From Actinoallomurus iriomotensis (GTDB taxonomy: Bacteria; Actinomycetota; Actinomycetes; Streptosporangiales; Streptosporangiaceae), in the NCBI RefSeq assembly GCF_030269445.1, contig NZ_BSTJ01000016.1, positions 179,194 to 243,193 on the forward strand: 64,000 nt of DNA, written 5' to 3'. Each line of letters starts with the position of its first letter. The first letter of the stretch is position 1. The translations under genes and the position numbers were made by a program. Positions 59,628 to 64,000 of the stretch are shown here, one piece after another. The notes under the pieces are model-generated. The model was not told where the DNA came from. It saw only the letters and a list, made by a program, of their open reading frames with translations, and did not search any database.

Positions 59628-60440
59628 GTGCCGAACCGCTTGATCGCTTTCCTTTCCGATACGGGAAGCGCAGACGAGGCGCATGCCTTGTGCAAAGGGC
59701 TGATGTACACGATCGCGCCAACCGCATTAGTCGTCGACATCACTCATGACGTCACCCCGTTCGCCGTCCGCGAAGGCGCCCTCTACCTCGCCGACGTGCC
59801 GGCATCCTTTCCCGAGAACTCGGTGATATGCGCGTACGTCTACCCTGAGACCGGGACCGCCACCAGGACGATCGTCGTCCGTAACGAGAAGGATCAGCTC
59901 CTCGTCGCACCGAACAACGGCCTGCTCACCCATGCCCTGCGGTCGGTTCCCGCCGTCGAGTGCCACGAGGTGACCTCGCCCGACGTCATGCACCAGCCGG
60001 TGACGCCGACCTGGTACGGCAAGGACGTCGTCGCGGCCTGCGCCGGGCACCTCGCCGCCGGCACCCCGCTCTCCGAGGTGGGTCCGAAGCTGGACCTCGA
60101 CAAGATCGTACGGTTCCCGTACTCGGAGCCCGAGCGCCTGGACAACGGCGCGCGCGGCGAGGTCGTCCGCATCGACAAGGCGTTCGGCAACGTCTGGACG
60201 AACGTCCCCCAGGCGCTGCTTCCCGACCGCGAGGCGGCCCCGGGCGAGCGGCTCCAGATCGCGCTGGACGGCAACGCCCTCGACATCCCCTTCTGCCACA
60301 CGTTCGGTGAGGTGGGCGTGGGCGAGCCGCTGGCGTACGTCAACAGCCGCGGCTCATTCGCCCTGGGCGTCAACCAGGGAAGCTTCGTCGAGAAGTGGGC
60401 CGTGGTCCCCGGAGCGAGTGTCGTGATCACCTTCGGCTGA
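59628..60440 (+). CDS. salL: SAM-dependent chlorinase, SalL homologue
   Basis: A 270-residue enzyme of the SAM-dependent halogenase/hydroxide-adenosyltransferase family; SalL makes 5'-chloro-5'-deoxyadenosine from SAM and chloride. With the GTG start at 59628 (GGAGG seven bases upstream) it lines up with SalL without gaps up to residue 190. Asp11 is in [17 protein letters not shown], Tyr70 in [10 protein letters not shown], Trp129 and Gly131 in TPTWYGKD, and Trp190 in AFGNVWTN. Fluorinases have Ser at 131 and an extra loop after the YPxTGT segment, absent here. Hydroxide-transferring relatives have an Asp in that segment (VDPGVGT), also absent. No other chloroethylmalonyl-CoA gene is nearby. 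Confidence 0.88.
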   Translation: MPNRLIAFLSDTGSADEAHALCKGLMYTIAPTALVVDITHDVTPFAVREGALYLADVPASFPENSVICAYVYPETGTATRTIVVRNEKDQLLVAPNNGLLTHALRSVPAVECHEVTSPDVMHQPVTPTWYGKDVVAACAGHLAAGTPLSEVGPKLDLDKIVRFPYSEPERLDNGARGEVVRIDKAFGNVWTNVPQALLPDREAAPGERLQIALDGNALDIPFCHTFGEVGVGEPLAYVNSRGSFALGVNQGSFVEKWAVVPGASVVITFG

Positions 60441-60450
60441 TTCACCGGAC

Positions 60451-60487
60451 GCGCCCCCGACCGGCCACGCGGGCCGATCGGGGGCGC
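60451..60487. terminator. Bidirectional terminator
   Basis: A perfect 10-bp stem GCGCCCCCGA / TCGGGGGCGC with a 17-base loop lies 10 bp after the chlorinase stop and 15 bp before the convergent DUF1330 stop. Confidence 0.65.
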
Positions 60488-60502
60488 GCCGCCGTTCCGG
60501 GG

Positions 60503-60883
60503 TCAGTCGCCCCAGACCGCCGGACTCGCGTCGGCCGTGGGCTGGAGCACCGCCTCCACGAGAGAGTCGGTACGGAGGTGAGTGCCGCGCTGGTATTCCT
60601 CGTCGCGCACCATCTCGGAGAAGGCGTACCGGCTCGGGTAGGAGACGAGTAACACGGCGTCCCAGTCCTGCCCCTGCTCGGCGACGATGGGGTCGAAGCC
60701 GAGGCCGTAATAGATGATGGCGGCGCCCACCTGCTCCGCGGAGCGCCTGAAGTGGCGCAGATAATCGGCGTACCCTTCGGCGCCGCCGTCCTTGAAGCGG
60801 AGCAGGTTCAGCATCACCACCGGCCGCTCCGGCTCGTGCGCCAGAAAGCGCTTGAGGTCCTTGCCCGTCGGATCGATCGCCAT
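60503..60883 (-). CDS. DUF1330-type small protein
   Basis: A 126-residue dimeric alpha-beta barrel-like protein: PVVMLNLLRFKDGGAEGYAD, YLRHFRRSAEQVGAAIIYYG, WDAVLLVSYPSRYAFSEMVR. The ATG at 60881-60883 gives the family N-terminus. Such proteins act in small-molecule breakdown or have unknown roles. It lies 78 bp downstream of the DUF2236 gene on the same strand and may be co-transcribed with it. Confidence 0.78.
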   Translation of the reverse strand: MAIDPTGKDLKRFLAHEPERPVVMLNLLRFKDGGAEGYADYLRHFRRSAEQVGAAIIYYGLGFDPIVAEQGQDWDAVLLVSYPSRYAFSEMVRDEEYQRGTHLRTDSLVEAVLQPTADASPAVWGD

Positions 60884-60961
60884 ACGACACCAGCCCATCC
60901 GTTGGTCGACTGCGTCCATCTTGCCCGCGATGGGCCGGCCGGCCCAGACCACCGGCGGCGG

Positions 60962-61783
60962 TCACACCAGCGGACGGCCCGTGCGGATGCGCCGGCGTAC
61001 GTCCCATATCAGCAGGTCGAAGGGGAATCGCCGGACCGGCGGAGGCTGTACGCGGACCACCGCCCGGACGACGGCGACGAGCCGGTCGAACCGGCGCTGG
61101 TCCCGGTCGCTCCAGGGCAGCCGCATCTCCTCACGGAAGTCCGGGGGCAGGAACCCGGTCGTGACGAACCGGTTGAACCCTCCGAAGGCCGCGCTGACCG
61201 GCCAGGGCAGGAACCGCAGGTCGGCGATGTCGAGCAGGTGACGGCGGACCGGCTCGTCGATCGAGACCTGTTTCATCTCCCCGCGCCAGTAGTCCTCGAA
61301 GGCCTCACGGTCCGCGGGCCAGGCCTCCGGCGGCACCTGCAGCGTCGTGCCCAGCGTGGCCGCCGCCTGGTACAGCCGCTCCCGGTCGGCGGGCTCGAGC
61401 GGGCCGACGAACGCCTGGTAGGTGTCCTCGAACCCTCGGTAGAGGCACGCGGCGACCCAGAGTTGCAGGCCGGGGTCGAACGCGTCGTACCGCACCGGAC
61501 TGTCCGGCCCCGAGCGCACCTGCGCGTGCGACCTGTTCACCGCCTTGCGGTAGGCCGCCTTCTCCTCCGGGGTGCCGAGGAGGGCGACGGCCAGGTAACT
61601 GAAGGTCGTCCGGGACCGTTTGATCGGGTGACGGTGCAGCTGCCCGCTCTCCACCTTGCTCTCGATCACGCCGTAGCCGACCTCCGGACGAGCCAGCTGC
61701 ATGATCACGTTGGCGGCGCCCGCCATGAGCGCGGCGCCGACGATCACCTTCTTGTCCAGCGGAACGGGTTCGGTGGCCGACAT
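60962..61783 (-). CDS. DUF2236 (MpaB/rubber-oxygenase-like) family protein
   Basis: A 273-residue helical protein of the oxygenase-like DUF2236 family: SRTTFSYLAVALLGTPEEKA, AVNRSHAQVRSG with the conserved His, YDAFDPGLQLWVAACLYRGF, and RGEMKQVSIDEPVRRHLLD. The family includes a heme-dependent rubber oxygenase (Lcp) and fungal MpaB, an oxidative chain-cleaving enzyme; many members are uncharacterised. The ATG follows CCCGGAG. It diverges from a TetR gene across a palindromic operator, so it is probably the TetR target. Confidence 0.82.
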   Translation of the reverse strand: MSATEPVPLDKKVIVGAALMAGAANVIMQLARPEVGYGVIESKVESGQLHRHPIKRSRTTFSYLAVALLGTPEEKAAYRKAVNRSHAQVRSGPDSPVRYDAFDPGLQLWVAACLYRGFEDTYQAFVGPLEPADRERLYQAAATLGTTLQVPPEAWPADREAFEDYWRGEMKQVSIDEPVRRHLLDIADLRFLPWPVSAAFGGFNRFVTTGFLPPDFREEMRLPWSDRDQRRFDRLVAVVRAVVRVQPPPVRRFPFDLLIWDVRRRIRTGRPLV

Positions 61784-61804
61784 GGCAGCTCCGGGGGAAA
61801 ATAT

Positions 61805-61826
61805 TCTGACAACGCCTGTTATCAGA
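61805..61826. promoter_or_regulatory. TetR operator candidate
   Basis: TCTGACAACGCCTGTTATCAGA is built of CTGA-N-AAC and GTT-N-TCAG arms around GCCT, a near-perfect inverted repeat in the 78-bp gap between the divergent DUF2236 and TetR genes. Confidence 0.6.
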
Positions 61827-61861
61827 TTCCTCGCCGGAGAACGACCTGTCAAGATGGCCGC

Positions 61862-62488
61862 ATGGCTGCTGCGGAGATGCGGACCTACGGAGGCGTCAGC
61901 GGCGCCGACCGCAGGGCGGAGCGGCGGGCGCAGCTGATCGAGGCGGGCCTGGACCTGCTCGGCGGTGCCGGGGGCGACCAGCTCACCGTGCGCCGGGTGT
62001 GCCAGCGGGCCGGGCTGACCGCGCGCTACTTCTACGAGAGCTTCCCCGGCCGCGACGAGCTCGTGGCGGCCGTCTACGAGCACGTCGTCCAGACCGTCGC
62101 CGCGGCCGCCCTGTCCGCGCTGGAGGCCGCCGGGCCCGAGACCGACGTGAAGATCCGCGCCGGCATCGAGCACCTGGTCCGCGCCGTGGCCGGCGACCCG
62201 CGCCACGGGCGGGTGCTGTTCTCGGTCACGCTGACCGATCCCCTGCTCGCCCGGCGGCGGCTGGAGTCCTCCACGTTCTTCGCCCGGCTGCTCAGCGGGC
62301 AGGCCAGGGAGGTCTACGGCATCGCGGACAGCCCGGAACTCGACCTCGTCGCCCAGTTCGTCGTGGGCGGTCTCGCGCAGACGCTGACCGCCTGGCTGTC
62401 CGGCGCTCTCACGGTGAGCGAGGAGGAGCTCGTGGCCGAGTGCGCGAAGATCTTCACCGCCATCGCCGGCCGCGAAGGCGCCGGCTGA
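61862..62488 (+). CDS. TetR-family regulator
   Basis: A 208-residue repressor. HTH: QLTVRRVCQRAGLTARYFYE followed by SFPGRDELVAAVYEHV. The C-terminal domain is of the TetR_C type. The ATG at 61862 is used (a second at 61877 is possible); no strong ribosome binding site. It most likely controls itself and the divergent DUF2236/DUF1330 pair. Confidence 0.84.
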   Translation: MAAAEMRTYGGVSGADRRAERRAQLIEAGLDLLGGAGGDQLTVRRVCQRAGLTARYFYESFPGRDELVAAVYEHVVQTVAAAALSALEAAGPETDVKIRAGIEHLVRAVAGDPRHGRVLFSVTLTDPLLARRRLESSTFFARLLSGQAREVYGIADSPELDLVAQFVVGGLAQTLTAWLSGALTVSEEELVAECAKIFTAIAGREGAG

Positions 62489-62492
62489 CCCT

Positions 62493-62885
62493 TCACCGGC
62501 CGGGGTTCGGCGCCTTCTCGTCCTGGTTCGCGATGACCTGGGGCAGCGCCGTGGAGATGATGTGCAGGAGGGCCTCCTCCAGCAGCAGGTAGGCCTGGCG
62601 GCGGGTCAGGCGGCCGCGTCGGAGCCATTCCCGGGAGATCGACTCCGCCATCCCGCTGTAGCCGCGCAGGACGGCGTTGACCTCCGGGTGCTCGGCGGCC
62701 AGCGTGGTCATGCCGACGACCTCGTTGATGCGGTCGACCGCACGTTCGCGGGCGTCGTCCAGGACACGGGCGAGCTGCGGGTCACCGCCGGAACCGGTCA
62801 TCTCCAACGCGGCGAGCCATGCCTCGGAGTGGCGGTCGAGCAGTTCCAGCCGGCCGTCGATGCTCGCCGACACCCGTTCTCGCAC
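62493..62885 (-). pseudogene. TetR-family regulator lacking its DNA-binding domain
   Basis: The 130 residues match only the ligand-binding half of a TetR protein (SEAWLAALEMTGSGGDPQLA; YSGMAESISREWLRRGRLTR; LLLEEALLHIISTALPQV). The HTH should precede residue 1, but the sequence upstream (from about 62935) is a piece of an mce gene in another frame. The regulator is therefore cut at its 5' end and cannot bind DNA. It lies 4 bp beyond the stop of the convergent TetR gene. Confidence 0.65.
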
Positions 62886-62934
62886 GCTGGCGCCCTCGGC
62901 CCGATCGCCTGCCGCGGCGATCCGCTGTTCACCT

Positions 62935-63282
62935 TGAGGGACATCACGACGTTGGGCAGGTCCGCGGTGAGGCTCGGCAGCGTCTCCCGGTACGCGGTGA
63001 TGAGGACGCCGCTCTTGCGGATCACCGTGACCATGCCGGACAGGAACCCCTTGAGCCGGGTGCGCTCCCCGGTGAGCAGCCGGCCGGCGCCGGCGATGTC
63101 GTCGATGGTGCCGCCCAGGTCGCGGTCCCGGCGGTTCGGCCCGGCGGCGAACGCGCGCAGGTTCCTGGCGAGGCGGACGATCCGCTGGTCCTGCGCGGCC
63201 AGGTCCTGGGTGAGGCCGGCGGTGGACTGGAGTGCCCGGTTGAGGTCGTCGCCCTTGCCGTTCAGGGCGAGCGACGATCGTC
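62935..63282 (-). pseudogene. Fragment of an mce-family gene
   Basis: About 110 residues match the helical region of an Mce protein: DDLNRALQSTAGLTQDLAAQ, DQRIVRLARNLRAFAA, GERTRLKGFLSGMVTVIRKS, AYRETLPSLTADLPNVV. No MCE beta domain or membrane helix is present and the frame is cut at both ends. It is not an obvious copy of any of the six mce genes at 11-18 kb, so a second mce locus was probably once here. Confidence 0.65.
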
Positions 63283-63774
63283 GCCGCGCGCGAGCCGTGC
63301 CATCGCCGTACGGCGCCTCAACGCAGGTCGGCCGGCCCGCCGCTAGGCGGACGGCTCGGGCACGAGCTCGATGGCCAGGCCGCTGGCTGGACACGGCCGC
63401 GACGGTCGCGTTCGGCGCCGCGCTCGTGGGGCCGGCGTTCATCCGGTCCGGCCCGAGGAGGAGCCGGCCACCGTACGGGAGCGGGCGCAGGGAGTCTGAT
63501 GACGGCCGTCGGTCCCTAACCGCTGATGCTTCGCCCGGTTCTGCCCTTTGATGTCCTCCCCATGGATATGACACCGTGACGTCCGATCCGTACGCCTCGC
63601 CGGTCGGATGGTTCGCCGCGCGGCGCCTCGAACGGCCCGGAGCCGTCCACGCGACGCCGCTCGGCGATCCGGTGCGAGGAATCACCCGCGGGTGCCCGCT
63701 CAGGCTGATCTACGTGACCGCGATCCGCTGTCGCCCCGGGATCCGGACTGAGGCGGGCTGAGGCGGCCGGGCCG
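63283..63774. other. Stretch without a supported gene
   Basis: Frames here give only short or Arg-rich products. A possible gene end (LAIELVPEPSA then stop) can be read on the minus strand near 63345-63390, consistent with more decayed coding sequence. Confidence 0.35.
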
Positions 63775-64000
63775 TCATACGGCCAGGTTCGCCCGGCCCC
63801 TGCGGACGCGGACCCGGCGATCACGCCACGACGGTGCCGGCACGGGCCCGCGGACGTACGCCGGGCAGTTCGCGACGGCGGGGCGGACCGGGTGGGACGC
63901 GGGGTCGTTGGCCTGGATGGCCAGGCTCACCAGGGACTGCAGCAGGAACAGGTCGCCTTCGGTGTCGAGGTGGACCTGGACCCAGCCGGTGTCCGCGAAG
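63775..64000 (-). CDS. C-terminal end of an unidentified protein (runs off right edge)
   Basis: An open frame enters from the right edge and ends with TGA at 63775-63777. The last 75 residues read FADTGWVQVHLDTEGDLFLL, then QSLVSLAIQANDPASHPVRP and a basic tail. The first part looks like folded protein with normal codon use. I do not recognise the family; the start lies outside the window. Confidence 0.5.
   Translation of the reverse strand, partial: FADTGWVQVHLDTEGDLFLLQSLVSLAIQANDPASHPVRPAVANCPAYVRGPVPAPSWRDRRVRVRRGRANLAV

Noticed and set aside
59628..60440. Annotation as fluorinase or as SAM hydroxide adenosyltransferase
   Set aside because: The fluorinase loop and Ser are absent (Gly131 instead), and the Asp of the VDPGVGT-type segment needed for hydroxide transfer is replaced by VYPETGT.
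63576..63761. 61-codon rightward frame near the right edge
   Set aside because: No family features, Arg-rich, no ribosome binding site, and located in a decayed region.
1..64000. CRISPR arrays, intact insertion sequences, prophage or toxin-antitoxin modules
   Set aside because: No regularly spaced palindromic repeats with unique spacers, no transposase or integrase motifs, and no small paired genes of known toxin-antitoxin families were found.

Overview
The window reads as chromosomal DNA of a high-GC, mycothiol-type actinomycete. The indicators are strong GC bias at third codon positions, GTG/TTG starts with strong Shine-Dalgarno sequences, an mce operon with Mas proteins, two Lsr2 proteins, and many TetR/MarR/PucR regulators. 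A family such as Thermomonosporaceae or Streptosporangiales fits, but that placement is inference from style, not from a marker gene. No rRNA, tRNA, CRISPR array, intact transposase or prophage was seen.

Layout, left to right. 1-4.4 kb: the start of pyruvate carboxylase, a membrane-anchored surface protein and two PucR-type regulators. 4.6-20.8 kb: three exported proteins followed by a complete mce lipid-import operon (ATPase, two YrbE permeases, MceA-F, four Mas proteins). The four promoters here share one two-part architecture. 20.9-30.4 kb: redox genes with divergent regulators (quinone reductases, hydroquinone reductase, SDR/MerR), two adjacent lsr2 genes, a block of degenerate repeats and several broken genes.

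30.3-42.4 kb: a compact divergent biosynthetic locus. The leftward arm encodes an RmlD-like reductase, a VldE/ValL-type pseudoglycosyltransferase, a class III aminotransferase and a medium-chain dehydrogenase. The rightward arm encodes a sugar phosphate cyclase, a kinase fused to a metal-dependent TIM barrel, a GlgC-like nucleotidyltransferase, a GMC oxidoreductase and an LLM-family oxidoreductase. These are the steps needed to cyclise a sugar phosphate, phosphorylate and activate the cyclitol, aminate a second cyclitol, and join the two by a C-N bond, as in validamycin. The cyclase and the kinase-TIM fusion are unlike the validamycin enzymes. A 69-bp repeat carrying its own ribosome binding site and start codon is inserted at the start of two cluster genes.

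42.5-52.9 kb: a TelA/VWA/solute-binding operon, a STAS protein, an amidohydrolase with a MarR regulator and operators, an LLM oxidoreductase and two more regulators. 52.9-58.8 kb: acyl-CoA dehydrogenase, a 2-methylfumaryl-CoA isomerase homologue, a cytochrome P450, a flavin-binding split-barrel protein and a PrpF/GalD-like isomerase, suggesting metabolism of unsaturated C5-C6 dicarboxylates. 58.8-64 kb: gene remnants fused to each other, and between them an intact homologue of the SAM-dependent chlorinase SalL that keeps the halogenase residues and stands outside any recognisable salinosporamide-type cluster.
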